Counted from the stretch's first letter, positions 8,294 to 17,325 are shown. The stretch is DNA of 54,523 nt from an uncultured Bacteroidia bacterium (GCA_902801205.1 CADCHE010000014.1:1-54523), one strand, 5' to 3'. The notes: generated by a model not told the origin, from the letters alone. A program made the numbers and translations.

Positions 8294-11227
8294 ATGTATA
8301 TGAACGAAGAATCATTGATGCGGTCCAGGATCCGGAAGATCCTGATGATCTGCAGCAACTACGACGCATTCTCCCTCGAGGAGGACGGCCGGGTCGAGTC
8401 GCAGATCGTGAGCGAATACCGCGAGCTGAACCTCAGCAATCCGCCCCGTTTCATCTGGGCCACTTCCTCCGACCAGGCGCGCCGGATCATCGCCGCCGAC
8501 GACGAGATCGACACGGTGATGTGCCTGTACAATGACCAGGACCGCGGCATCTTCGCCTTCGCCGACGAGCTGAAGGATACCGGCCGGGAGATTCCGTTCA
8601 TCATGCTCATCCACTACTCCAAGGCTGTCCGCCAGAAGATCTTCGAGGAGGAACGGCGCGGGGTGGACTATGTCTTCAGCTGGCACGGAAATGCCGACTT
8701 GATCCTGGCCATCGTCAAACTGCTGGAGGACCAGGCGAATGCGGAGAACGACGTCTTCGGGGTCGGTGTGCAAGCCATCCTCCTGGTGGAAGACTCCGTG
8801 CGTTACTATTCCACCTATCTGCCTGAGCTGTACAAGCTTGTACTCACGCAGAGCCGCGAATTCCTGAAGGAACTGGTCAACGACGACCAGAAGAAATACC
8901 GCAAGCGTTCCCGTCCGAAGATCTTCCTGGCCACCTGCTATGAGGAGGCGATGGCCTATTTCGAAAAATACAAGGAGAACCTGCTCGGCGTCATCTCCGA
9001 TGTCGGCATGGTCATCCACCAGGGCGACAAGCCCAAATCGGAAAAACTCGATGCAGGCATCGACCTCGTGCGGCACATCCGTGCCTACGATCCCCGGATG
9101 CCCGTCCTGCTCCAGTCCTCGCAAGCCAGCATGTCGGAGCTGGCGGCCCAGCTCGGTGTCGGTTTCCTCCGGAAGTTTTCGCGCACCCTTTTCCTTCAGT
9201 TGGGTGATTACATGAAAGAGGAGTTCGGCTTCGGCGATTTCGTCTTCCGCGACCCTTCGGGACAGGAATGCGGCCGGGCCTCCGACCTGGCGCAGCTGGA
9301 GGAGATCATCGATGACATTCCCGACGATATCCTCCTCAGCAACGCTTCCCGGAACATGTTTTCCAAGTGGCTTTTCGCCCGCGGCCTGTTCAACATGGCG
9401 CGGACGTTCCGGGCCGAGCACCATACCGACCCGCAGGTCTTCCGGACGTTCCTGATGGAGCAGATCGGCAAGTACCACGACGAGGTCGGACGGGGCATCA
9501 TCGCCGAGTTCCATGCCGATTCCTACAAAGACTATTTCCGCTTTGCGCGACTGGGCGCCGGCTCGCTCGGCGGCAAGGCCCGCGGCCTGGCTTTTTTGAA
9601 CCACCTCGTCCACAAGCACGCACTGGCCGACCGCTATGAGGACATGCCCGTCTCGATCCCGCGTACCATCGTCCTGACGACGGAGTGGTTCGACCGCTTC
9701 ATTCTGGACAACGGTCTGCAGTATGTGATCGATTCCGAGATGTCCGACGACGAGATCCTCTCCGAATTCGTCGCCTCGCGGCTTCCGGACGACCTGCTGG
9801 AACTGCTCCGTACCTATGTGGAGACGGTCTCCCACCCGCTGGCGGTCCGTTCCAGTTCCAAACTGGAAGACAGCAACTTCCAGCCGTTTGCCGGCGTCTA
9901 TTCCACCTACATGTGTCCGCTGGTGGAGAACAAGGACCGGATGCTCCGCGAGCTGGGCAAGGCCGTCAAGAGCGTCTATGCATCCACCTACTTCTCCGGC
10001 AGCCGGAATTACATCCAGGCCAGCGGGAACCTCCTGAGCGAGGAGAAGATGGGCGTGATCATCCAGGACATCTGCGGGACGATGCACGGTGGGTATTACT
10101 ATCCGATGCTCTCCGGCGTCGCCCGTTCGCTGAACGTGTATCCGATCGGGGCCGAGAAGGCGGAGGACGGTGTCCTGAGCGTGGCCTTCGGACTGGGAAA
10201 GACAGTCGTGGACGGCGGCAGGACCCTTCGCGTCGATCCGAAACTTCCCCGCAAGATCCTGCAGCTGACGGACACACGGCTGGCCCTGCGCGAGACCCAG
10301 AGCGAACTCTTCGTGCTGGACAGCAATGCTTCCGCATTCAAGATTTCGCGTGACGACGGTATCAACCTGCGCCGGATCCGGACGACGGACGCCCTGCAGA
10401 CCTTTGCCTATCCGGAACTGGTGGCGTCGACGTATGTCGCCCAGGACGACCGGATCCTTCCCGGGGTCTTCGCGGAAGGGGCGCGGATCATCTCGTTCGA
10501 CGCCATTTTCCAATATGGACGGTATCCGCTGGCCAAGGCTCTCTACGAGATCATGCAGATCTGCAAGGAGGAGCTGATGGCGGAGGTGGAGATCGAATTC
10601 GCCCTCGACCCCGTGCCCGGAACCGACGGGCAACAGGCTGAACTGAGCCTGCTGCAAGTCCGTCCTGTCGCCTCCAATGACGACACGCAGACGAGCAGCA
10701 TCGAAGAGGTGACGGAAAAACTCCAGCGGCAGATCGTCACTTCCGACAATGCCCTGGGAAACGGTTTCTTCACCGATTCCTCCTATATCGTCGTCGTTCC
10801 GCCGGAGACCTTCGACAAGATGAAGACGCAGCAGATGGCCGAGGAAGTCTCCGCCATCAACGCGGCGATGACGGCGCGGGGCGAGTCGTATTTCCTCATC
10901 GGACCCGGCCGCTGGGGCTCTTCGATTCCCTCTCTCGGCATTCCCGTGCTCTGGACAGACATCTCTGCCGCCCGCATGGTCGTGGAATACGGCATCGACG
11001 GCTTCCGGATCGACCCGAGCCAGGGAACGCACTTTTTCCAGAACATCACCTCCCTGGGCGTCGGGTACCTTTCGGTGGATGAGTACGCGGGTTCCGGTCT
11101 CGTCGATTTCAAGGCGCTTTCCGAGATGGAATGCATCCAGTCCGGCACCTACACACGGGTCTACCGGATTCCCGGCCTGACCGGTTTCATCGACCGGAAC
11201 AAGGGCTTCGCCGTCATCGGCTGCTAA
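8294..11227 (+). CDS. Tandem receiver-like domains fused to a PPDK_N/PEP-synthase ATP-binding domain
   Basis: A 977-residue protein. Residues about 15-130 form a flavodoxin-like pseudo-receiver (ILMICSNYDAF ... FIMLIHYS). Residues about 155-315 form a second receiver with LLVEDS at its start, a candidate phospho-Asp in VISDVGM, LQSSQ and a Lys in LRKFS. From about 420 comes the pyruvate-phosphate-dikinase N-terminal ATP-grasp domain (GAGSLGGKARGLAFL), containing PLAVRSSSKLEDS, FAGVYSTYM, and EIEFA...LLQVRP. The mobile His domain (GG-x-TSH) and the PEP/pyruvate barrel are both absent, so it cannot be an ordinary PEP synthase. The C-terminus (LIGPGRWGSS, PSQGTHFFQNI) is a separate conserved region. 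Start is ATG 8294, with ATG 8300 as alternative. Function unknown; regulatory nucleotide-dependent phosphotransfer is an inference. Confidence 0.82.
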   Translation: MYMNEESLMRSRIRKILMICSNYDAFSLEEDGRVESQIVSEYRELNLSNPPRFIWATSSDQARRIIAADDEIDTVMCLYNDQDRGIFAFADELKDTGREIPFIMLIHYSKAVRQKIFEEERRGVDYVFSWHGNADLILAIVKLLEDQANAENDVFGVGVQAILLVEDSVRYYSTYLPELYKLVLTQSREFLKELVNDDQKKYRKRSRPKIFLATCYEEAMAYFEKYKENLLGVISDVGMVIHQGDKPKSEKLDAGIDLVRHIRAYDPRMPVLLQSSQASMSELAAQLGVGFLRKFSRTLFLQLGDYMKEEFGFGDFVFRDPSGQECGRASDLAQLEEIIDDIPDDILLSNASRNMFSKWLFARGLFNMARTFRAEHHTDPQVFRTFLMEQIGKYHDEVGRGIIAEFHADSYKDYFRFARLGAGSLGGKARGLAFLNHLVHKHALADRYEDMPVSIPRTIVLTTEWFDRFILDNGLQYVIDSEMSDDEILSEFVASRLPDDLLELLRTYVETVSHPLAVRSSSKLEDSNFQPFAGVYSTYMCPLVENKDRMLRELGKAVKSVYASTYFSGSRNYIQASGNLLSEEKMGVIIQDICGTMHGGYYYPMLSGVARSLNVYPIGAEKAEDGVLSVAFGLGKTVVDGGRTLRVDPKLPRKILQLTDTRLALRETQSELFVLDSNASAFKISRDDGINLRRIRTTDALQTFAYPELVASTYVAQDDRILPGVFAEGARIISFDAIFQYGRYPLAKALYEIMQICKEELMAEVEIEFALDPVPGTDGQQAELSLLQVRPVASNDDTQTSSIEEVTEKLQRQIVTSDNALGNGFFTDSSYIVVVPPETFDKMKTQQMAEEVSAINAAMTARGESYFLIGPGRWGSSIPSLGIPVLWTDISAARMVVEYGIDGFRIDPSQGTHFFQNITSLGVGYLSVDEYAGSGLVDFKALSEMECIQSGTYTRVYRIPGLTGFIDRNKGFAVIGC

Positions 11228-11231
11228 GCAC

Positions 11232-12602
11232 ATGGGAAAGACGGTCATCTATCAGATGCTGCTCCGCCTTTGGGGCGGCCGCGGGCAGGGCCGGTTCTCC
11301 ACGGTGGATGCCGCCTCGCTCCGTTACCTGAAAGAACTGGGTGTTACCCACGTGTGGTATACCGGGCTGCTGCGCCATGCGGTGCCCGAGGGGCCGGCAG
11401 GTGACTTCGTCAAAGGGGATATCGGTTCACCGTATGCGGTCTGCGACTATTATGATACAAATCCTTATCTTGCTGATTCGGAAAGCGAAAGAATGAGTGA
11501 GCTGGAGGATTTGATCAATCGGACCCATGCGGCCGGGCTGAAAGTGGTCATGGATTTCGTCCCGAACCATGTCGCCCGGAATTATCGCAGCGACCGTCCC
11601 TTCGACCTGGGTGTCGGCGACGACCCTTCGGTGCATTGGAAACCGGAAAACGACTTTTATTACTATCCCGGCGAAACGCTTTGCCTGCCCGGAGGCAGCG
11701 GGCGCTGGCGAGAGCTTCCCGCCCGTGCGAGCGGCAATGCTTTCACGTCCTCCCCTTCCCGGAATGACTGGTTCGACACCGTCCGGCTCAATTACTGCCC
11801 TTTCCATACCCCTACCTGGGACAAGATGTACGACATTGTCCACTTCTGGGCCTCGAAAGGCGTGGACGGCTTCCGCTGCGACATGGTGGAGATGGTACCG
11901 AAGGAGTTCTTCCAGTGGCTGATCGCGAAAGTGAAACGGACCTTTCCGGACCTCCGTTTCATCGCCGAGGCCTACGACCGGAACAATTACAGGACCTTGG
12001 TCCGGGAAACCGGCTTCGACTGGCTGTACGACAAATCCGGCCTGTACGACCGCCTGCGGGCGGTGACGACGGGATCGGCCGGCACCGGCGAACTGACCCG
12101 GAACTGGCAGGAACTGGGGCCGTTGCAGCCTGCGATGCTGCATTTCCTGGAGAATCACGACGAGCAGCGGGTCGCCTCGCGGTTCTTCGCCGGCGCACCG
12201 GAAAAGGCCTACCCTGCCCTGACGGTCTCCGCACTCTTTACCGACGCGCCTTTCATGCTGTATTTCGGGCAGGAAATCGGGGAGCCCGGCGGTGCGGAAG
12301 ATGGGCGGACGAGCATCTTCGATCGGATCGCCGTCCCTTCCCTGGCCCGCCTGTACGATGAAATCCACGGTGTGCAGGATGCACTTCTGCTTGCCGAGCG
12401 ATGCGTGCTGGCACATTACCGCGATGTCCTGCAGGAAGCGCACGCCGTTTTCGGCCTGCCGAACTACGACCTCTGCTGGTGCAACAAGGAACGGCCCGGA
12501 TTCGATCCGGACCGTCACTTTGCCTTCCTGCGCGGGAAGCGTGTCTATTTCTGTGCGTTCGACGGCGCACCGGCAGGAATGCCGGACCTTTACATCCCTT
12601 AG
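11232..12602 (+). CDS. Cytosolic GH13 alpha-amylase-family enzyme
   Basis: Alpha-glucan-acting glycoside hydrolase with the GH13 barrel. The 456 residues contain all four conserved regions: DFVPNH (108-113), GFRCDM with nucleophile Asp217, RFIAEAYD with acid/base Glu246, and FLENHD (HD at 309-310). There is no signal peptide, so it acts on internal glycogen or imported maltodextrin. It starts 4 bases after the receiver-PPDK_N gene, which implies cotranscription and suggests a link to carbon storage. Its stop codon overlaps the convergent stop of the GH127-like gene (TTAG at 12599-12602). Codons around 11440-11530 are richer in A/T than the rest of the gene. The subfamily is unclear. Confidence 0.9.
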   Translation: MGKTVIYQMLLRLWGGRGQGRFSTVDAASLRYLKELGVTHVWYTGLLRHAVPEGPAGDFVKGDIGSPYAVCDYYDTNPYLADSESERMSELEDLINRTHAAGLKVVMDFVPNHVARNYRSDRPFDLGVGDDPSVHWKPENDFYYYPGETLCLPGGSGRWRELPARASGNAFTSSPSRNDWFDTVRLNYCPFHTPTWDKMYDIVHFWASKGVDGFRCDMVEMVPKEFFQWLIAKVKRTFPDLRFIAEAYDRNNYRTLVRETGFDWLYDKSGLYDRLRAVTTGSAGTGELTRNWQELGPLQPAMLHFLENHDEQRVASRFFAGAPEKAYPALTVSALFTDAPFMLYFGQEIGEPGGAEDGRTSIFDRIAVPSLARLYDEIHGVQDALLLAERCVLAHYRDVLQEAHAVFGLPNYDLCWCNKERPGFDPDRHFAFLRGKRVYFCAFDGAPAGMPDLYIP

Positions 12603-14236
12603 AACAGTACCTGCCTGGCATATCCGGGCCGGAGGACCTCCGGCGACATCGGATGGCAGACCGGCCGCAGCGCCTCCGTGTCGACCGCGGAGGCATCCAC
12701 GGCTTCTTCGGTATCCAGTCCTAGCATCAGCGGGCCGTTGAAAAAGCGCGTTTTGTCCTTCCAGCGGTCTGTCCTGAGACCGGTGCGGAACAGGACTTCC
12801 ACCTTGTCGCCGGGCTTGAACCTGCGGTTGACCGCGAGGAACCCGTCCTCCGTGCCGGTCTCGACGCTTTCTCCGTTCACTTCGACATGCCATCCGTCCG
12901 CCCAGGGCAGGTCGGGCAACAGCAGTTTGTCGATTCCGGCGCGGTTGGACGTGAAGGTGAAGGTCGCGGAAGGCTGCACGGGATAGCCGGTCACCTCCTC
13001 GACGGTGAGGTCCGGGGTGGACAGGGTCGAGGCGCAGAAGAAGGGAACGTAGAGTTTCCGGCCGTCGCGGGCCCAGGCGGACGCTGCGACACGGGGCAGC
13101 CCCTCTCCCCCGCGCATCGTGCAGCACCAGGTCGCTTCGGGAATGACCACTTTCAGGAAGGGGGAATCCGGCAGCGGCGTGCTGTCGCAGCCGAAGCCGC
13201 CGTTTTCACGCTGACCGTGGCAGATGGCGTTATAGTAGATCAGCTCGGCCATGTCGCGGTAATGCGCATCGCGCGTTTCCAGCCACAGGTTGAAGGCGAC
13301 GATGTAGGAGTCGACGACAGCACAGGGCTCCGTCCAGGCGTCGAAGCGGCCGAACCAGTTGTAGTTCGCATAGTTGCATGTCATTCCGTCCTTCTCGTAC
13401 GTCGCCCAGCGTTCCTTGGCGGCTTCCAGCCATTTGTCCTCTCCCGTCAAGGCGTGGTATTTCAGCATGCCACGCAAGGCGGAGAGGGTCGCATGCGTCT
13501 GCATCTGGATGCCGGTCAGGTCGACTTCCAGGAAGCGTCCGAGCATCTCTTCGATGGTGGGGACGATCCGCTCGTCGCCGAGCACTTCATAGGCGTCGAT
13601 CAGGCCGGCCATACCGATGAACAGGCAGCCGACGTCCGTGGAGAGCATCCAGTCCGGGGTGGCGGCGCCGATGGATCCGCTGGCGGCCCCTCCTGTCGTG
13701 GAGCGCTGCTCCGGTGCGATCGGGTACGCTGCGTAGCGGCCCGTACCGGGCAGGAAGAGGCTGTCGACGATGGTGCGGATGACGGGCAGGACGCTTTCGT
13801 CCCCTTTCCATTTGTAGTATTCGCACAGGCCGCGCAAGAGCCATCCGTGTCCGGAAAGCTGTTGTTCGTTGATGACCTTTCCGAAATCGCCGCCCAGGTA
13901 ACCTTTCGCGTTCCGGCTGCCCGGAAGCCGGCGGAGGATTTCACCCAGATAGCGCGGTTCGGCATGCAGGGCACGGGCATCCATCGTCACCCCCAGGATC
14001 GTGCGGCCGACATAGTCGCCGGGCCAGTTCACGTCATCGGCGATGGCCCGGTCAGGCTGGTAGAGCTCACTCTCGAGACGCGACTGGTTCCGCAGGATGC
14101 GCTCCTGCAGGGGGCTCCCGGACGCCAGCGTCACCGATTCCAAGGGAAACACATGGAGTCCTTCCTCCGTTTTTTCCGTACAGGCGACCGGCATCAGGGC
14201 CGCCAGGACGGTCAGGACAAGGGTTCTGGTCTTCAT
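12599..14236 (-). CDS. Exported GH127/GH146-like (beta-L-arabinofuranosidase-fold) protein
   Basis: A 545-residue exported protein of the DUF1680/GH127-type alpha-toroid family. The signal (about 1-19) ends at a lipobox-like VAC (Cys19). The family zinc/thiolate set is visible: Glu303-x-Cys305 in WTEPCAVV and the double Cys371-Cys372 in EATWCCTMRGGE, matching the catalytic Cys arrangement known for these arabinofuranosidases. A C-terminal beta-sandwich follows (FNGPLMLGL). It is the last gene of a four-gene minus-strand unit; its ATG overlaps the SGNH stop by 4 bases. The partners are a nucleobase permease and phosphoribosyltransferase-like protein, so the substrate may not be a plant arabinan. 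Fold confident, substrate unknown. Confidence 0.78.
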   Translation of the reverse strand: MKTRTLVLTVLAALMPVACTEKTEEGLHVFPLESVTLASGSPLQERILRNQSRLESELYQPDRAIADDVNWPGDYVGRTILGVTMDARALHAEPRYLGEILRRLPGSRNAKGYLGGDFGKVINEQQLSGHGWLLRGLCEYYKWKGDESVLPVIRTIVDSLFLPGTGRYAAYPIAPEQRSTTGGAASGSIGAATPDWMLSTDVGCLFIGMAGLIDAYEVLGDERIVPTIEEMLGRFLEVDLTGIQMQTHATLSALRGMLKYHALTGEDKWLEAAKERWATYEKDGMTCNYANYNWFGRFDAWTEPCAVVDSYIVAFNLWLETRDAHYRDMAELIYYNAICHGQRENGGFGCDSTPLPDSPFLKVVIPEATWCCTMRGGEGLPRVAASAWARDGRKLYVPFFCASTLSTPDLTVEEVTGYPVQPSATFTFTSNRAGIDKLLLPDLPWADGWHVEVNGESVETGTEDGFLAVNRRFKPGDKVEVLFRTGLRTDRWKDKTRFFNGPLMLGLDTEEAVDASAVDTEALRPVCHPMSPEVLRPGYARQVLF

Positions 14237-14907
14237 TTCTTTTTGATGTAAGGTTCGATCAGTGATCCCCAGAGCTGGTATCCGGCCGCCATCAGGTGGA
14301 GTCCGTCATTGGTGTACGCCGGGTTCATCTTTTCGTCTCCCGCATTCTTGAAGTGGCTGTACAGGTCGATGTAGGTCACGCCTTCGCGCGCGCAGAGGTC
14401 CCGGTAACGTTCGTTCAGCGCGATGATCTTCGGCCCCTTGTCCATGTGGGCGACAAAGATGTGCCAAGCGTCGTTGACCGGCAGGAGGCTCTGTACGTAG
14501 AGCTTCGTGCGTGGTGACAGTTCCTTCGTGCGTGCGATGATGCGTTCCATCATCCGGGCGACCGAGTCGACGGGTGCGCCGTTCGCCAGGTCGTTGGTGC
14601 CGATCATGAGGAAGACCTTGGCCGGCTGTCCGGCCAGGGTGGAAGGCAGCCGGTCATAGACGCCGACGGAGGTGTCGCCATTGATGCCGCGGTTCTTGAC
14701 ACGGCGGTTACCGAACAGCTCGAACCACTCGCAGCCGTTCGTGATGCTGTCGCCCAGCAGGACGACATCCTTGTGCTGGTTCCCGGTAAACGTATCGAAG
14801 AGGGCGACCCGCTGGTGCCAGTACGGAAAATGGTTCTGTGCACCCGCCGTAGGGAGGATGCACAGAATACTAAGCAGGAAAAGGCAGAATTTCCTTATCA
14901 TAGGCAT
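14233..14907 (-). CDS. Exported SGNH/GDSL-family hydrolase
   Basis: Small serine hydrolase (224 residues) of the SGNH fold, with a Sec signal peptide (about 1-23, ending TAGA-Q). Block I is LGDSIT with Ser54, block II GINGDTS with Gly as oxyanion residue, block III IGTND (Asn105), and block V DGLH with Asp201 and His204. It resembles PAF-acetylhydrolase/sialate esterase-like members that cut ester bonds on sugars or lipids. It lies between codB (3-base gap) and the GH127-like gene (4-base overlap), so the three are translationally coupled. An extracytoplasmic de-esterification step before the GH127-like enzyme is a reasonable inference. Confidence 0.88.
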   Translation of the reverse strand: MPMIRKFCLFLLSILCILPTAGAQNHFPYWHQRVALFDTFTGNQHKDVVLLGDSITNGCEWFELFGNRRVKNRGINGDTSVGVYDRLPSTLAGQPAKVFLMIGTNDLANGAPVDSVARMMERIIARTKELSPRTKLYVQSLLPVNDAWHIFVAHMDKGPKIIALNERYRDLCAREGVTYIDLYSHFKNAGDEKMNPAYTNDGLHLMAAGYQLWGSLIEPYIKKK

Positions 14908-14910
14908 ACC

Positions 14911-16182
14911 TTATTTCGTCGCAGCCTTCTTGTCGAGCCAGGCCCCGCAGAGGTAGCAGACGGTGGCGACAGCCATGCCGTTGATGGAAGGAATACCCCA
15001 CTTCACCAGGTTGGCGACCACCGCGCCGGCAACGACGCCGATCACGGCCGCCCAGTTCACGTTCCGCTTGGGAAGGGTATCGTCCAGATACGCTTTCCGG
15101 TTCATGAAGTAGCTGAGCGTAAGGATGATGCCGATCGGAGGAAGGGTGCAGTTCAGGACATTGAGCCAGCCGCAGAAATTCCAGTAGAGCCAGACCGCCG
15201 TGACCGTTCCGATGAGACCGGCGATCAGGACCATCGTCTTTTTCGACAAGCCGAAGATGTTCGATAGGCCGAGACCGGAGGTGTAGAGTGCGTTGTCGTT
15301 GGTGGTCCAGATGTTCAGGCCGAGGACCAGGATGGCGAGGTAGAACAGGTTCAGGTTGAGCATCACCTCGAAGATGTCGTTGCCGCCTACGTAGATGCTG
15401 GAGACAGCGCCGAAGAGGAACATCAGGCTGTTGCCGATGAAGAACGCCACGACCGTGACGATCAGGCCCACCTTCGGAGTCTTGGCGAACCGGGAGAAGT
15501 TCGGGGTGGCCGTACCGCCGGATACGAAACTGCCGATCACGAGGCCGGCGCCGGCGATGACGCCCAGGTCCTTCGTGCCCTTGGCGAACTGCTCGACGAG
15601 GCCCGTGTCACCGCTCTTGACGGCCATGATCATGGCGACGGTACCCAGTATGGCGACGGCCGGGACGGCGATGTAGCTGATGATCGTGAGGCTCTTGATG
15701 CCGAAATAGGCGCTGCCCGTCATCAGGATACCGGCGATCAGCACCAGCAGGTAGCCCTGCCAGGGCATGTAGTCCGGGGTGACTTCCAAGCCCATGATCT
15801 CCTTGGCCACGGGGATGGCGAACATCGCCAGGCCCACGCCGAACCAGCCGATCTGGGTGAACGAGATCATCGCACTGGGCAGGTAACTGCCTTTCTCGCC
15901 GAAACTGCGGCGGGCGAGCATGTCCAGTGTCATGCCGCTTTCCGCACCGATCCATCCGAGGGCGCCGGTATAAGCGGCCAGGATGAGGCCACCGAGCAGG
16001 AGCGCCCAGATGAAGCCATTGAAATCCAGACCGTTCGCAAGGTTTTGACCGACCCACATGGAGGCGGAGAAGAAGGTGAAGCCAAGCATCACCATGAACA
16101 TGCTGAGGTTGCTCTTGCGCCCCGCGGCGTCGACGGGCTTGTTCGTGAAGTCCACGTCGAAGTGTTGATTCTGTTTACTCAT
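14911..16182 (-). CDS. codB: NCS1-family cytosine/purine permease (CodB-like)
   Basis: Inner-membrane nucleobase:cation symporter of 423 residues with about 12 hydrophobic segments. Recognisable CodB-type stretches include GQNLANGLDFNGFIWALLLGG, LGWIGAESGMTLDMLARRSFGEKGSYLP and WTTNDNALYTSGLGLSN. The last is the conserved Trp-Thr-Thr-Asn-Asp segment of the cytosine-permease branch. Its ATG overlaps the stop of the phosphoribosyltransferase-like gene by 8 bases, so uptake and phosphoribosylation of a base are probably coupled. No cytosine deaminase (codA) is present. The precise base transported is inferred from family resemblance. Confidence 0.88.
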   Translation of the reverse strand: MSKQNQHFDVDFTNKPVDAAGRKSNLSMFMVMLGFTFFSASMWVGQNLANGLDFNGFIWALLLGGLILAAYTGALGWIGAESGMTLDMLARRSFGEKGSYLPSAMISFTQIGWFGVGLAMFAIPVAKEIMGLEVTPDYMPWQGYLLVLIAGILMTGSAYFGIKSLTIISYIAVPAVAILGTVAMIMAVKSGDTGLVEQFAKGTKDLGVIAGAGLVIGSFVSGGTATPNFSRFAKTPKVGLIVTVVAFFIGNSLMFLFGAVSSIYVGGNDIFEVMLNLNLFYLAILVLGLNIWTTNDNALYTSGLGLSNIFGLSKKTMVLIAGLIGTVTAVWLYWNFCGWLNVLNCTLPPIGIILTLSYFMNRKAYLDDTLPKRNVNWAAVIGVVAGAVVANLVKWGIPSINGMAVATVCYLCGAWLDKKAATK

Positions 16183-17254
16183 ATCCTTTAAGGGTTTGTT
16201 TTATTTGTTCGATCCGTTTCTGTGCGATGTCTTTCAAGGACAGGCGCCGCGCCTTGTCCAGGAAGAACATTTCGTCGCCATACAGCACCCGCAGGTCGCC
16301 CAACTCCCGGAAATGCGTCACCTCCAGCCACTCCTCGTACGAGATGGGTTCCCGGTACCCGAGCCGTTCCATGGTCAGTTCCATCAGGTCGATGCGGGCG
16401 GACGCCTCAAGCACCTCCTCCCAATAGGCGATCACCTCCTTGTAATGGTCCGGAATCTCGTACCGGCGCGCTCCCCCGTCGTAGATGATGCATTTCTCGT
16501 AAAGGGCGAAGCCGTGCGAGACGACATGTTCGCGGAACTCCGGCGAGACGATGCCGTCGCCCCAGTAGAAATCGATATCCGGTACCTGGAATCCGAGCAG
16601 GCCCTTGTCCTGGTAGACATTGAAGATCCCTTCGTAGAAAAAGCATGTAAATCCCTGGAAACCGGGGCTGAACGCGCGGATCTTTTCCGTCAGGTCCTCC
16701 ATCAGGTCGATGGCGTTGGAGCCGCCGATCGTGAAGAAGATGATCCGCTTGAAGGAACCGCCGTGGGAGCGGAACCAGCCGATCACGTGGTCCATGCACA
16801 TTTTCAGGGTCGCGCCGGAGGCGATGATGTCACCGATCATCAGGACACAGTCGCGGCAGGTGCGGACCTTCTGGTAGCGGACGTCCAGCCCTTTGATGAC
16901 GTTGTCCTCGATGATGCGCTCGCAGGAGAGGAAGTCGATGTTCGTCACGCGCAGTCCGGCACGGAATGCACATTCTTCGATGGGATAGTTGAGCCCCCCG
17001 CGGAGGATGGTCAGGATGTTGACGTCGTCGTCGAGACCGCCGTCCACCAGGTATTGCATCGCTGACATCGTGGCCGGGACCATGCTCTGGTACGATCCGA
17101 AACCGACCACTTCCGGTGACGCCATCAGGTGGCGCGTTCCCTCGCCGCTGACGATCAGGAAGTCGTTCACAAGTCCCTCTGTACGAAGCTTGTACACGCT
17201 GCGATGGCCGGTCCTTATCAGGGCCGCGCCGTCCAGATTATGTTTTGTTGGCAT
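16175..17254 (-). CDS. Phosphoribosyltransferase-like protein, unusual long form
   Basis: A 359-residue soluble protein. A type I phosphoribosyltransferase core is suggested by TILRGGLNYP (82-91, like the PILRAGL strand of uracil PRTases) and by a PRPP-loop-like VLMIGDIIASGATL (137-150). The loop has Gly where the first acidic residue is usual, leaving one Asp. The C-terminal ~160 residues (FFYEGIFNVYQDKG..., YWGDGIVSPEF) are not part of any PRTase I can name. It is the first gene of the unit and overlaps codB by 8 bases (ATGAGTAA). The context argues for nucleobase salvage. Catalytic activity is uncertain because of the altered loop. Confidence 0.7.
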   Translation of the reverse strand: MPTKHNLDGAALIRTGHRSVYKLRTEGLVNDFLIVSGEGTRHLMASPEVVGFGSYQSMVPATMSAMQYLVDGGLDDDVNILTILRGGLNYPIEECAFRAGLRVTNIDFLSCERIIEDNVIKGLDVRYQKVRTCRDCVLMIGDIIASGATLKMCMDHVIGWFRSHGGSFKRIIFFTIGGSNAIDLMEDLTEKIRAFSPGFQGFTCFFYEGIFNVYQDKGLLGFQVPDIDFYWGDGIVSPEFREHVVSHGFALYEKCIIYDGGARRYEIPDHYKEVIAYWEEVLEASARIDLMELTMERLGYREPISYEEWLEVTHFRELGDLRVLYGDEMFFLDKARRLSLKDIAQKRIEQIKQTLKGYE

Positions 17255-17325
17255 ATTTCCCGATATGATTCATCGGGATATAAAGGTACACACTTTTCCG
17301 GGATGCACTCCATCCCCCCGGGAAA

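Noticed and set aside
8312-11248. A 978-codon open frame on the minus strand opposite the receiver-PPDK_N gene
   Set aside because: It mirrors GC-rich codon use of the real gene, has no recognisable domain, and the plus-strand product has clear conserved motifs.
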